Assembly: GCA_963851215.1 (NCBI GenBank) | Contig: CAWKOG010000008.1 | Span: 186,001 to 250,000 of the forward strand | Length of the DNA stretch: 64,000 nucleotides | DNA from: DATKFM01 sp963851215 | GTDB taxonomy: Bacteria; Pseudomonadota; Alphaproteobacteria; Dongiales; Dongiaceae | Direction: 5' to 3' | Shown: positions 55,766 through 64,000 of the stretch, piece by piece | Numbering within the stretch: the stretch's first letter is position 1 | How the letters are laid out: every line of letters begins with the position of its first letter | Translations under genes and position numbers: made by a program | The notes under the pieces: generated by a model | The model's input: the letters and a program-made list of their open reading frames with translations, nothing else | Told to the model about the DNA's origin: nothing | The model's database searches: none

Positions 55766-56775
55766 CTAGGCCAGCCAGTCCGGCACCGGTAGGTTCTTGG
55801 AGCGCAGGAAGACCGGATTGAACATCTTGCTCTGATAGCGGGTGCCATAGTCGCAGAGGATGGTGACGATCGTATGGCCGGGCCCCAATCTCCTTGGCCA
55901 GACGGATGGCGCCCGGCGATGTTGATGCCGCTGGAACCGCCCAGGCACAACCCCTCATGCTTCAGCAGATCGAAGACGAGGGGCAGCCACTCTTCATCCG
56001 TGATCTGATAGGGCACATCGACCGGCGTGCCTTCGACATTCTTGGTGACGCGGCCCTGGCCGATGCCTTCGGTGATGGAACTGCCTTCGGCCTTCAATTC
56101 GCCGGTCTTGAAGTAGCTGTAGAGCGCGGCACCCATGGGATCGGCGAGGCCGATGCGTACCTTCGGGTTGCGCTCCTTCAGGAACATGCCCACGCCCCAC
56201 AGCGTGCCGCCGGTGCCGATGGCGCAGATGAATCCGTCCACCTTGCCGCCGGTCTGTTCCCAGATCTCGGGGCCGGTGGTCTCGTAATGCCCCTGGCGGT
56301 TGGCGACATTGTCGAACTGGTTGGCCCAGAAGGCGCCGTTGGGCTCGGTCTTCGCCAGGTCGTGGGCCAGCCGCTCGGACACATGCACGTAGTTGAACGG
56401 GTTCTTGTAGGGAACCGCCGGCACTTCGCGCAGGTCCACGCCGCAGAGCCGCAGCATGTCCTTCTTCTCCTGCGACTGGGTATCGGGGATCACGATCACT
56501 GTCCGGTAACCGCGGGCATTGCCCACCAGAGCCAGGCCGATGCCGGTATTGCCCGCCGTGCCCTCGACGATGACGCCGCCGGGCCGGATCAAGCCCTTGG
56601 CCTCGGCGTCCTTGATGATGGCCAGCGCGGCGCGGTCCTTGACCGAACCGCCGGGATTGAGGAACTCCGCCTTGCCCAGGATGGTGCAGCCCGTCATCTC
56701 CGACGCCTTGCGGAGTTTGATCAGCGGCGTATTGCCGACCGTATCGATGAAGCCGTCTCGGATGTTCATGGGCAT
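55766..56775 (-). CDS. Cysteine synthase family PLP enzyme (two extra bases near 55885 and 55912)
   Basis: A CysK/CBS-type PLP enzyme of about 335 residues. The N-terminus is IRDGFIDTVGNTPLIKLRKA, the Schiff-base Lys is in EFLNPGGSVKDRAALAII, and the phosphate loop GTAGNTGIGLALVG. Near 55912 and 55885 two extra G bases break the frame inside GINIAGAIRLAKEIG; the tail CDYGTRYQSKMFNPVFLR, ending in TAG 55766, is in the last frame. Span 1010 is 3n+2, fitting two extra bases. It makes cysteine from O-acetylserine and sulfide, or a related compound. ATG 56775 or 56769 starts it. Confidence 0.83.
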
Positions 56776-56847
56776 GCTGCGTACTGTAAGGTCAGGGCGG
56801 GCCACACTAATGGCGGCCGGGCGGTCGGATCAAGGGTTCTCAGGCCG

Positions 56848-57447
56848 CTAGAGCCAGCGCTTTCTCAGCATCTCGCGGTTGAGCGCCAGCCACTGCAGGG
56901 CGATCAGCGCGGTCGCATTGCCGATCACGCCATTTTCCAGCATGGCGCGAGCTTCGTCGAACAGCACGACTGTCACGCGGATATCCTCATGCTCATGGGC
57001 GAGGCCATGGATGCCGCCGAGCCCGCGACTATCGATACGCGCGCAATAGAGCTTGCAGGTTTCGCTCGTGCCGCCCGGGCTCGCCAGGTAGTGCGCGATC
57101 GGCACCAGATCTTCAAGCTTGCAGCCGGCCTCTTCCTCCGCTTCGCGATGCGCCACATGCTCGGGTGACTCGTCTTCATCTATGATGCCGGCGATGACCT
57201 CGACCTGCCATGGCGGCATGCCGCCGGCTTGGGCGCCGATCCTGAACTGCTCGATCAGCAGCACGGCGTCCCGCTCCGGGTCATAGGGCAGCACCGCCAC
57301 GGCGTGGCCGCGTTCGAACACCTCGCGGCTGATCTCGCCGCTCCAGCCGCCGGCGAACAGCTTATGGCGGAAGCGGTAGCGCTCGATGCGGAAATAGCCC
57401 TGGAAACTCGTGGTCTTTTCGATCAGCTGGAAATCGTCATTGGTCAT
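56848..57447 (-). CDS. ADP-ribose pyrophosphatase (Nudix hydrolase)
   Basis: A 199-residue NudF-like protein. The Nudix box GIIDEDESPEHVAHREAEEE (about 107-127) keeps the Glu residues that bind metal, preceded by PWQVEVIA. It cleaves ADP-ribose to AMP and ribose-5-phosphate, or similar nucleotide sugars. ATG 57447 (MTNDDFQLIEK) starts it; an upstream start at 57525 runs into the promoter of the divergent hydrolase. It lies 72 bases upstream of the cysK-like gene. Confidence 0.85.
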   Translation of the reverse strand: MTNDDFQLIEKTTSFQGYFRIERYRFRHKLFAGGWSGEISREVFERGHAVAVLPYDPERDAVLLIEQFRIGAQAGGMPPWQVEVIAGIIDEDESPEHVAHREAEEEAGCKLEDLVPIAHYLASPGGTSETCKLYCARIDSRGLGGIHGLAHEHEDIRVTVVLFDEARAMLENGVIGNATALIALQWLALNREMLRKRWL

Positions 57448-57526
57448 GGCGCTCACTGGCTCTTGCACAGGTTGCTTGTCGCCGATACGGATGGTCTTAG
57501 GCAAGGGGACATGAGGGAGCGCCACT

Positions 57527-58789
57527 ATGGTTTTGCGTTTCGAGAAACTGACCTTCCCCGGTTCGCAGGGAGCAGCGCTGGCGGCGCGGCTAGAACTTCC
57601 CGATGGCGAACCCTTGGCCTATGCGCTCTTCGCTCATTGTTTCACCTGCACGAAGGACATATTCGCGGCGAGCAGAATTGCTGAGGGGCTCGCGGCCCGC
57701 GGCATCGCCGTCCTGCGCTTCGATTTCACCGGACTCGGCGCCAGCGAGGGCGATTTCGCCCATACCAACTTCACCTCGAATGTCGAGGACCTGGTGAAGG
57801 CCGCAGATTTCCTGCGGGACAACTACGCTGCGCCCCGGATCCTGATCGGGCATAGCCTCGGCGGCGCGGCGGTTCTGGCTGCAGCGCATCGCGTGCCGGA
57901 GGCGGCGGCCGTGGCGACCATCGGCGCACCGGCCGATCCCGCCCATGTTCTCCATCTGCTGAAAGGCAAACAGGCGGAGATCGAAACGACGGGCGAGGCC
58001 GAAGTGCATCTGGCCGGACGGCCATTCCGCATCCGGAAGGAGTTTTTCGACGATATCGCGACCCACAACAACGCCGGCAAGCTGGGAAAGCTAGGTAAGG
58101 CGCTATTGGTCTTTCATGCGCCGCTCGACAAGACCGTGGGAATCGAGAATGCCGGCCTGATCTTTCAGGCGGCCAGGCATCCGAAGAGTTTCGTTTCTCT
58201 GGATGACGCCGATCATCTGCTGAGCCGGCGGCGCGACGCGGTCTATGTCGCCGATGTCCTGGCGGCATGGGCGGCGCGCTACATCGGCGAACGGCCGGCA
58301 AGCGCCGAAGTCACGCCGGCGTCGACCGGGGCAGTCTTCGTCAGCGAACGGGGCGCCGATGCAAGTCGTGGCATAAGCCGCATGGCGCAGGAAGTACGTA
58401 TCGGCCGGCATCGCCTGGCTGCCGACGAACCGGTGGAAGCGGGCGGCAGCGACCTCGGTCCGAACCCCTATGATTTCCTGCTGGCTGGTCTGGGCGCCTG
58501 CACATCGATGACCCTGCGGCTCTATGCCGATCACAAGAAATGGCCGCTGGAGCAGATTCGAGTACGGCTCAGCCACGAGAAAATCCACGCCGCCGACTGT
58601 GCCGATTGCGAGACGAAGGAGGGCAAGATCGACATGATCGACCGGCAGATCGAGGTCCTGGGTCCGCTCGACGCCGTGCAGCGCCGGCGGCTGCTGGAGA
58701 TTGCCGAGAAATGCCCGGTTCATCGCACGCTTCATTCCGAGATCAAGATCGTCAGCAAGCTTGCGGAAGGGGCGTTAACCAAGACCTGA
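57527..58789 (+). CDS. Bifunctional alpha/beta hydrolase - OsmC family protein
   Basis: A 420-residue fusion. The N-terminal half (1-260) is an alpha/beta hydrolase with nucleophile GHSLGG (about 108-113), RFDFTGLGASEGDF, and a final His in DDADHLLSRRRD. The C-terminal half (about 275-415) is an OsmC domain with DEPVEAGGSDLGPNPYDFLL, LGACTSMTLRLYADHKKWPL and the second redox Cys in EIAEKCPVHRTL. OsmC proteins reduce organic peroxides. The fused family is common in proteobacteria. ATG follows GAGGGAGC. Confidence 0.88.
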   Translation: MVLRFEKLTFPGSQGAALAARLELPDGEPLAYALFAHCFTCTKDIFAASRIAEGLAARGIAVLRFDFTGLGASEGDFAHTNFTSNVEDLVKAADFLRDNYAAPRILIGHSLGGAAVLAAAHRVPEAAAVATIGAPADPAHVLHLLKGKQAEIETTGEAEVHLAGRPFRIRKEFFDDIATHNNAGKLGKLGKALLVFHAPLDKTVGIENAGLIFQAARHPKSFVSLDDADHLLSRRRDAVYVADVLAAWAARYIGERPASAEVTPASTGAVFVSERGADASRGISRMAQEVRIGRHRLAADEPVEAGGSDLGPNPYDFLLAGLGACTSMTLRLYADHKKWPLEQIRVRLSHEKIHAADCADCETKEGKIDMIDRQIEVLGPLDAVQRRRLLEIAEKCPVHRTLHSEIKIVSKLAEGALTKT

Positions 58790-58939
58790 CCCGACCGTTT
58801 GTTTTGACTTCCTTCGCCGCGATCGCTAAAATTTCCTCATGAACACAGCCTTTCTCTGCATTGCGCGAATTATTGGCCGGGCCGCCGCTTAGGCGCCCGG
58901 GTCATTTGTTCGTGCAATTTCTGGAGAAAGCCGTGTGTC

Positions 58940-59263
58940 ATGTATCCCCAACATCGCAACGCTGCGCCGAGCCTAGGCGCTAGCGTTTCCGCGGCGGCCA
59001 ATGTCGCTGCTCTTCATACAGTCTGTTTCCTGGTCGAGGCGGTCGCCGAATGCGGCGTGATGCCGCGCGTCCTAGAGCAGTTCGCCAAGCGCAACCTGTT
59101 GCCGTACCGCATCGCCGCCGATGTGGCGCCGGAGACCGGCATCCTGGAGATCAATCTGCAGATGCCGGGCCTGACGCTGGAGGAGGGCGAGCAAATCGCC
59201 CGCGGCCTGCGCGCCATCATCGGCGTCACGATTGTACTTACCAGTACGAAGGAACGGCGCTGA
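58940..59263 (+). CDS. ACT-domain-like small protein
   Basis: A 107-residue protein. Residues about 28-105 (CFLVEAVAECGVMPRVLEQF, LPYRIAADVAPETGILEINL and GLTLEEGEQIARGLRAIIGV then TIVLTS) resemble the ACT domain of acetolactate synthase small subunits or related regulators. This is a short stand-alone ACT-like protein, which could bind an amino acid. It converges on the mttB-like gene with two bases between. Function is not known. Confidence 0.6.
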   Translation: MYPQHRNAAPSLGASVSAAANVAALHTVCFLVEAVAECGVMPRVLEQFAKRNLLPYRIAADVAPETGILEINLQMPGLTLEEGEQIARGLRAIIGVTIVLTSTKERR

Positions 59264-59265
59264 GC

Positions 59266-60829
59266 TCAGGTCAGCGGCGAGCCCCCTTCGGCCTTGCGGC
59301 GTTCGACAAAGGCATGCAGAACCTCGCGGCGGCCAGGGTCCAGGGCCGGCGCTTTGTACTCCTTCATCGCCTGCTTATAGACCTGATGGGCGCGGGCGGT
59401 GGCGTCGAGCTTACCGTTCTCGACCCACTGGCCGTAACTCTGTGTATTAAACACGAGCGGCCGGTAGAAGGCGGTCTCGTACTTCTCGATCGTCTGTGCC
59501 GTGCCGAAGAAATGGCCGCCCGGCCCGACCTCGGCGATGACGTCGAGCGCCAGCGTGTCCTTGTCGATGCGCAGCGGCTCCAGCCAGACTGACATCATCT
59601 GCAGCATCTCAACATCCAGCACGAACTTTTCGAATGAGGCGCAGAGACCGCCTTCCATCCAGCCGGCCGCATGCATGAGTAGATTTGCGCCGGCGCCAAT
59701 GGCGGCGCAGGCGGCGAGCTGGGACTCGATGGCGGCCTGGTAGTCGGCGCTGGTGGAACCGGTGAAGTTCGATGAGCGCATGGGCATTCCGTATTTGCGC
59801 GCCAGTTGTCCGGAGACATAGGTCGCGCGCACCGACTCCGGCGAACCATAACCCGGCGAACCCGTGCGCATATCCACATTCGAGGTCGCCGCGCCATAGA
59901 GGATCGGCGCTCCCGGCCGCACGAGTTGCGCCAGCACCACACCAGCCAGGATCTCCGCATTCTGCTGGGCGATGGCGCCTGCCAGGGTAATCGGCGTGGT
60001 GGCGCCGGCCAGCGTGAAGGGCGTGATCAGGGTCGGTTGGCCGAAGCGCGCCATCTCGATCACGCCCTCGGTCATCGGCAGATCATACTGGAGCGGCGAG
60101 TTGGTATTGATGATGGAGTAGGTGCTTGGCTTGTTCGCCAGTTCATCCATCGAAATGCCGCGGGCGATGGCGATCATCTCGAAGGCGTCGAGGATGCGTC
60201 TCTGGCTCTGGCAGAAGACATAGGGAATCTTGTCCGACAGGTTCAGCATCACCTCGACCGCATCCAGATGTCGCACCGGCACGGGAATGTCGCCAGGCTC
60301 CACGGGCGAACCGCCGATCAGGTGGATGATGTTGAAGAAATGCGCCAGCTTGATGAGCTCGGCATAATCGGCCAGCGTGCCCTGGCGCCGGCCGCGTTCT
60401 ATATCGTGGCAATAGGGCGGCCCGAGCACGGTCGCGAACACCATCTTGTCGCGGCCGAGAGTCACGGTGCGTTCGGGATTGTAACTCTCCAATGTCACGC
60501 TGTCGGGCACAGTACGCAGCGCCTGGACGACGATGTCGCCGCCGATGCGCACTCGCATCGAACTCTTCATCGACCAGCGCTCCCGCCCGGCGGAAAATCT
60601 CCCGCGCTGCCGGCAGCGAGAAGCGGATACCAATCCGCTCCAGGATCTCCAGCGACGCGCCATGGATCGCCTCGATTTCATCGGCTGAAGCCAGCTCCAA
60701 CGGCCGGAAGGGGTTGCTGAGCTGCCGCCAGGGCCTTTGATAGAGCGAGCTATCGCGGCGGGGATGGCCGGCGCGGCGCGATGCGTGGCGTGCCGGTTGC
60801 GCCGGCGCGTCCTGATCACCCGGAGGCAT
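59266..60829 (-). CDS. Trimethylamine methyltransferase (MttB) family protein, non-pyrrolysine (one-base frameshift near 60560)
   Basis: A corrinoid-dependent methyltransferase of about 520 residues. The TIM barrel is recognised by FATVLGPPYCHDIERGRRQG, LIGGSPVEPGDIPVPVRHLD, TPFTLAGATTPITLAGAIAQ, NAEILAGVVLAQLVRPGAPI and GGLCASFEKFVLDVEMLQMM. There is no in-frame TAG, so it is not a pyrrolysine protein but belongs to the MtgB-like or demethylase-type group. An extra T near 60560 breaks the N-terminal part (span 1564 is 3n+1). ATG 60829. It is divergent from a DgcA/TMADH-like gene, suggesting quaternary amine use. Confidence 0.8.
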
Positions 60830-60918
60830 TTAAGCCTCGTTTACCGATCGCCATGGCTATGCCTAAAGTGTCGACTTCGCGAGCCTGCCGCGCGCAGGCT
60901 CGCAGGAGGAAAGTCCGT

Positions 60919-62910
60919 ATGCAAGCCAAGTTTCCCACGCTGTTCTCGCCGGTCAAACTGCGGCATCTGGAACTGAAGAACCGCATCGTCTTCGGCGCCC
61001 ATACCGTCAATATGAGCCATGAAGGCCTGCCGGGCGACCGGCATTTTGGTTATTACCGCGAGCGGGCGCGGGGCGGGGCCGCCATGATCGTGGTGGAGCC
61101 GGCGCCGGTGCACCGCACGGCAGTGCTGATCCGCGGCAACTTCCTGGCCGAGAACGACGCGGTCATCCCCCATTTCCGCCGCATCACCGACGAATGCCAC
61201 AAGCACGGCACCGTCATGATCCATCAGGCCTACCACGTCGGCGGCCATGGCGATCAGGACAATTCCTGGGAACCCTATTGGTCCCCCTCCGGCGCTCCGT
61301 CGATGCATGACCAGTGGGGCAGTCACGCCATGACAGAGGCCGAGATCGAGGAGCTGATCGAAGCCTTCGTCCAGGCCGCCCGGCGCGACCGCAACTCCGG
61401 CTTCGACGGCACGGACATCTTCGCCGGCTACAACTGCCTGGTGGACCAGTTCTGGTCGCCCATTACTAATAAGCGCGATGACAAATGGGGCGGCAGCCTG
61501 GAGAACCGGATGCGCTTTGCCGTGGATATCTGCCGCGGTATCCGCGCCATGGTAGGTGACCGGTACATCATTGGCATGACGATCTCAGGCGCAGAACCCT
61601 ATCCTGGCGGGCTTTCCATCACCGACAAGCAGGAGATCATCAGCCATCTCGACCGGCTGGGCCTGGTCGATTATTTTTCCTGCGGCACTGGCGGCTATCT
61701 CAATCAGTTCTCCAAAATCGTGCCGTCGTTCCATTTTCCCATGCTCCTGGGCGTGGACGACGCGGCCAAATTCAAGGAAGTAGTTAAACATGCGCGCATC
61801 ACCACGGAAGCCCGGGTAAAGACGCCGGAGAATGCCGAGAAGGTGCTGTCGGATGGCAAGTCCGACATGGTCTCCATCGTGCGCGGCCAGATCGCCGATC
61901 CGCACTTGGCCAACAAAGCGAAGGAGGGACGGCCGGAAGACATCCGCCCCTGCATCTCTTGCAACCAACTATGTCTGGGCCGCCGGCTGCGGGACTACTG
62001 GGTGTCCTGCATTTCCAATCCGTCGGTTGCACGCGAAACCCAATGGGACGGCGACTCCACGCCACCGGCGGAAAAACCGCGCCATGTGCTCGTCGTTGGC
62101 GGCGGGCCGGCCGGGTTGGAGGTCGCGCGGGTCGCGGCGGCGCGCGGTCACCGCGTTACCCTGGCGGAAAAGACCGGTGAGCTGGGCGGACAATTCCGTC
62201 TCGCGGCCGGACAGCCGGAGCGGGGCGAGATCGGCATGCTGTTGAACTGGTATCAGACCCAGCTCACCAAGCTCCAGGTGCAGGTCAAGCTGCGCACGGA
62301 AGTGACGGCGGAAGACGTCAAGGCCGCCGGCGCCGATGTGGTGGTGCTCTGCACAGGTTCCGCGCCGTCGCGCACCGGCTACCAGCGTTCCTATCCCCAT
62401 CGCCAGGGTCTGCCGGGCGCCGGACAGCCGAATGTCTGCACCATCCATGACGTGCTCGATGGCAAGGTAACGCCGGGCGAGCGCGTGCTGCTGCTGGACG
62501 ACATCAACGGCTGGTGGCCCGCCAGCGGCACGGCGCTTCACCTCGCCAAGCAGCGCCACCAGGTGACCATCGCCACCGCGGCTGAAAAAGCCGCTGGCGC
62601 GCTGGACAACAGCGCCACCGGCGACACCACCCGCGAGCGCTTCGCCAAGCAGGGCATCGAGGTGCTGCTGGCGACGGCCCTCGAATCCTGGGCCGGTAAC
62701 ACCGCGACGCTGCTGAACCTCTACACCAACGACAAGGAAAGCCGCGAGTTCGACACCCTTGTTCTGGCGACGACCAACACCCCCGAAGACAAATTGACCA
62801 AAGAACTCGCTGGCGCAGGCCTGGAGGTCAAAACCATCGGCGATGCCGTCGCCGCGCGGACAGCGAGCATGGCGTTTTACGAGGCGAGGAAGCTGGCGCT
62901 GGCGTTGTAG
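60919..62910 (+). CDS. NADH:flavin oxidoreductase / dimethylglycine- or trimethylamine-dehydrogenase-like protein
   Basis: A 663-residue protein: an OYE-like FMN barrel (about 1-360), a 4Fe-4S motif CISCNQLCLGRRLRDYWVSC (about 352-371), and a C-terminal FAD/NAD domain (HVLVVGGGPAGLEVARVAAA near 390 and VLLLDDINGWWPAS near 525). The layout is that of trimethylamine dehydrogenase and DgcA-type demethylases. Substrates may be trimethylamine, dimethylglycine, stachydrine or similar. It follows AGGAGGAAAG before ATG 60919. It is divergent from the MttB-like gene. Confidence 0.87.
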   Translation: MQAKFPTLFSPVKLRHLELKNRIVFGAHTVNMSHEGLPGDRHFGYYRERARGGAAMIVVEPAPVHRTAVLIRGNFLAENDAVIPHFRRITDECHKHGTVMIHQAYHVGGHGDQDNSWEPYWSPSGAPSMHDQWGSHAMTEAEIEELIEAFVQAARRDRNSGFDGTDIFAGYNCLVDQFWSPITNKRDDKWGGSLENRMRFAVDICRGIRAMVGDRYIIGMTISGAEPYPGGLSITDKQEIISHLDRLGLVDYFSCGTGGYLNQFSKIVPSFHFPMLLGVDDAAKFKEVVKHARITTEARVKTPENAEKVLSDGKSDMVSIVRGQIADPHLANKAKEGRPEDIRPCISCNQLCLGRRLRDYWVSCISNPSVARETQWDGDSTPPAEKPRHVLVVGGGPAGLEVARVAAARGHRVTLAEKTGELGGQFRLAAGQPERGEIGMLLNWYQTQLTKLQVQVKLRTEVTAEDVKAAGADVVVLCTGSAPSRTGYQRSYPHRQGLPGAGQPNVCTIHDVLDGKVTPGERVLLLDDINGWWPASGTALHLAKQRHQVTIATAAEKAAGALDNSATGDTTRERFAKQGIEVLLATALESWAGNTATLLNLYTNDKESREFDTLVLATTNTPEDKLTKELAGAGLEVKTIGDAVAARTASMAFYEARKLALAL

Positions 62911-62929
62911 ATCATCAGGTCATTCGGTA

Positions 62930-63009
62930 GGGGCGACCGGCGGTCGCCCGTATTGTAGCATAGGATTCTCGCCCAGTCGTTTCTGGGCGCGGGCGACCGC
63001 CGGTCGCGG
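62930..63009. repeat. Pair of REP-like palindromes
   Basis: GGGCGACC-GGC-GGTCGCCC at 62931-62949 and a near copy, GGGCGACCG-C-CGGTCGCGG, at 62991-63009. Both are strong GC-rich hairpins, and stand between the end of the flavoprotein gene and the convergent nuclease-like gene. A smaller stem GCCCAG/CTGGGC lies between them. They look like repetitive extragenic palindromes and may also end transcription. Confidence 0.6.
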
Positions 63010-63078
63010 ACCGGCGACAATGTTGTTTCCTTCGAGGCGGAACGCCGGTAGGCCTGGTTGCGCCCTGCCACTATCTCG

Positions 63079-63672
63079 TTATTGCGGCCATCGGTAGGGT
63101 TCGGATTCCGCGCTTCGGGGCGGCTGCCGCCAATGCCAGCTATCGATGTATTGGCAACTCCACAGTCCGGTCTCGCTGCTCATGGCCTTGAGTTCTTCCC
63201 ACCGGTAGAGCGGTTCTCGATCCGCAACGGTCACGGCCCAGCCGGCAAGGACCATTGTTCGGCCAAGATCGCGTCCATCGGCAATGCAGACACCGATGAA
63301 CCGCTTCAGGTCGTCGACCTGCGTCCCTTTACAGAGCACCGGCCCCGCTACGATGAGATCCGCTAGAAATTGGGCTGATGCGTCGCCACAGCTACGAGCC
63401 GAGTCTTGCACAATGCAAGTTTCCGGCAGTCCGGGGGCATCGATGCCGAACAGCCGGACCATGGTCCCTGCGACGACAATAATGTCGCCAGTGACGGCTG
63501 TTGCCTCGCCGCTGACCTCCATATTCATGAGCAGCGAATTATGGTCGATGCAGCATCCTACCACAGCGTCCGCTGCGGTGCGACCGGGTATCAACAAAGA
63601 GGCTGAAGCCGCAATTGCCACCGCCACGACGCACGACCCGATGGCTGAATATCGAACTCGTGGTCTCGCCAT
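63079..63672 (-). CDS. Thermonuclease (SNase)-like exported protein
   Basis: A 197-residue protein with a signal peptide or anchor (VRYSAIGSCVVAVAIAASAS) and a staphylococcal-nuclease-like fold: VTGDIIVVAGTMVRLFGIDA, then SCGDASAQFLADLIVAGPVL and RFIGVCIADGRDLGRTMVLA with GWAV. Six Cys suggest disulfides. Several catalytic Arg positions of SNase look replaced, so nuclease activity is uncertain. ATG 63672 follows GAGGATTGAG. It is convergent with the flavoprotein gene. Confidence 0.72.
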   Translation of the reverse strand: MARPRVRYSAIGSCVVAVAIAASASLLIPGRTAADAVVGCCIDHNSLLMNMEVSGEATAVTGDIIVVAGTMVRLFGIDAPGLPETCIVQDSARSCGDASAQFLADLIVAGPVLCKGTQVDDLKRFIGVCIADGRDLGRTMVLAGWAVTVADREPLYRWEELKAMSSETGLWSCQYIDSWHWRQPPRSAESEPYRWPQ

Positions 63673-63778
63673 CTCAATCCTCAATAAAGAGTCGAGATTG
63701 ACCAAATGCGGTTACGATTACCTACGATACAGCAAAGGGGTGACTCTTCGCCTAGGGCAATCGGGATTCCCTGCCGCG

Positions 63779-64000
63779 CTACGGCCGGCTGCCGTCAAAC
63801 AATTGCGTGCTCAGATACTTCAGTCCGGTGTCGCACATCACCGTGACCACCGTCGCGTTCCGGCCCAGCCGCTTTCCGATGCCGATTGCCGCCGCCAGGT
63901 TCGCTCCTGTGGATGTCCCTGCGAACAGTGCATCGGCCCGTGCCAACTTGCGCGCCGTGGCCATCGCCTCTTCGGTTGAAACGGGAATGATCTCGTCGGC
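63779..64000 (-). CDS. Cysteine synthase-like PLP enzyme, C-terminal part (continues past the window)
   Basis: An open frame that reaches the right edge of the window. The final residues LFAGTSTGANLAAAIGIGKR and VVTVMCDTGLKYLSTQLFDG are the C-terminal part of a cysteine synthase/cystathionine beta-synthase family enzyme (phosphate loop GTSTGAN and the C-terminal C-D-T-G-L-KYL element). The start is outside. It is a second member of the family in this window. Confidence 0.75.
   Translation of the reverse strand, partial: ADEIIPVSTEEAMATARKLARADALFAGTSTGANLAAAIGIGKRLGRNATVVTVMCDTGLKYLSTQLFDGSRP

Noticed and set aside
59266..60829. Pyrrolysine-type MttB
   Set aside because: No in-frame TAG in the conserved region; the protein continues without it, so it belongs to the non-pyrrolysine branch.

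Overview
The window looks like a chromosomal piece of a GC-rich alphaproteobacterium, probably of a Rhodospirillales or Hyphomicrobiales type. The clues are a complex I NDUFS4-like subunit, an Aap-type amino acid ABC transporter, an HWE-family histidine kinase, DUF1272 and DUF3303 proteins, and CtrA-type sites (TTAA-N7-TTAA) in front of a tad pilus locus. The exact taxon cannot be read from the sequence. No phage, insertion sequence, CRISPR array or rRNA was seen.

Layout. 0.2-4.1 kb: an overlapping trehalose operon (otsB, GH15 glucoamylase/trehalase-like, otsA). 4.1-5.9 kb: ion transporter and CBS protein. 6.0-9.4 kb: mercuric-reductase-like flavoprotein, histone-deacetylase-like enzyme, DUF192 and a small exported protein. 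9.5-12.5 kb: O-methyltransferase, small proteins, tRNA-Pro(TGG), complex I accessory subunit, tRNA-Arg(TCT), a 47-residue lipoprotein, DUF1272, a zinc-ribbon protein and a ribbon-helix-helix regulator. 12.7-15.7 kb: histidine kinase with two ATPase domains, CHRD lipoprotein, PRC-barrel protein. 16.3-26.3 kb: one tightly packed minus-strand operon that joins a carbohydrate-type ABC importer (binding protein, two permeases, small membrane protein, two ATPases) to a complete dihydroxyacetone phosphotransferase chain (DhaL, DhaM, HPr, enzyme I, a small putative regulator, DhaK). 26.5-40.0 kb: tad/cpa Flp pilus locus, with the secretion machinery and pilin on the minus strand and TadE/TadF/TadG-like pseudopilins on the plus strand, separated by an AT-rich control region with three perfect CtrA sites. 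40.0-46.0 kb: cystathionine beta-lyase and the aapJQMP amino acid importer; its second permease carries a cadherin-like insertion. 46.0-52.3 kb: Pcm, an XRE regulator divergent from a membrane protein, and a 1227-residue RTX protein. 52.7-57.5 kb: a sulfur and metabolite cluster (tandem GNAT, sseA, DUF3303, alaX, cysK-like) and a Nudix enzyme. 57.5-64 kb: hydrolase-OsmC fusion, ACT-like protein, MttB-family methyltransferase next to a DgcA/TMADH-like demethylase, a nuclease-like protein and the end of another cysteine-synthase-like gene.

Data quality. At least fifteen single-base indels break otherwise intact conserved genes (CHRD, PRC-barrel, dhaL, dhaM, both ABC ATPases, tadE, tadF, tadG, aapP, cysK-like, mttB-like). 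Where one indel explains the break, the gene span is usually 3n+1 bases long, i.e. one extra base. This fits sequencing or assembly error better than gene decay, and I give full spans for those genes.

The observations I would look at first are the cadherin-like domain inside the AapM-type permease, the fused ABC-Dha/PTS operon, the three CtrA sites in front of the pilus genes, the 12-bp-phased GGCTAA repeats upstream of the ribbon-helix-helix gene, and the sensor kinase with two ATPase domains.
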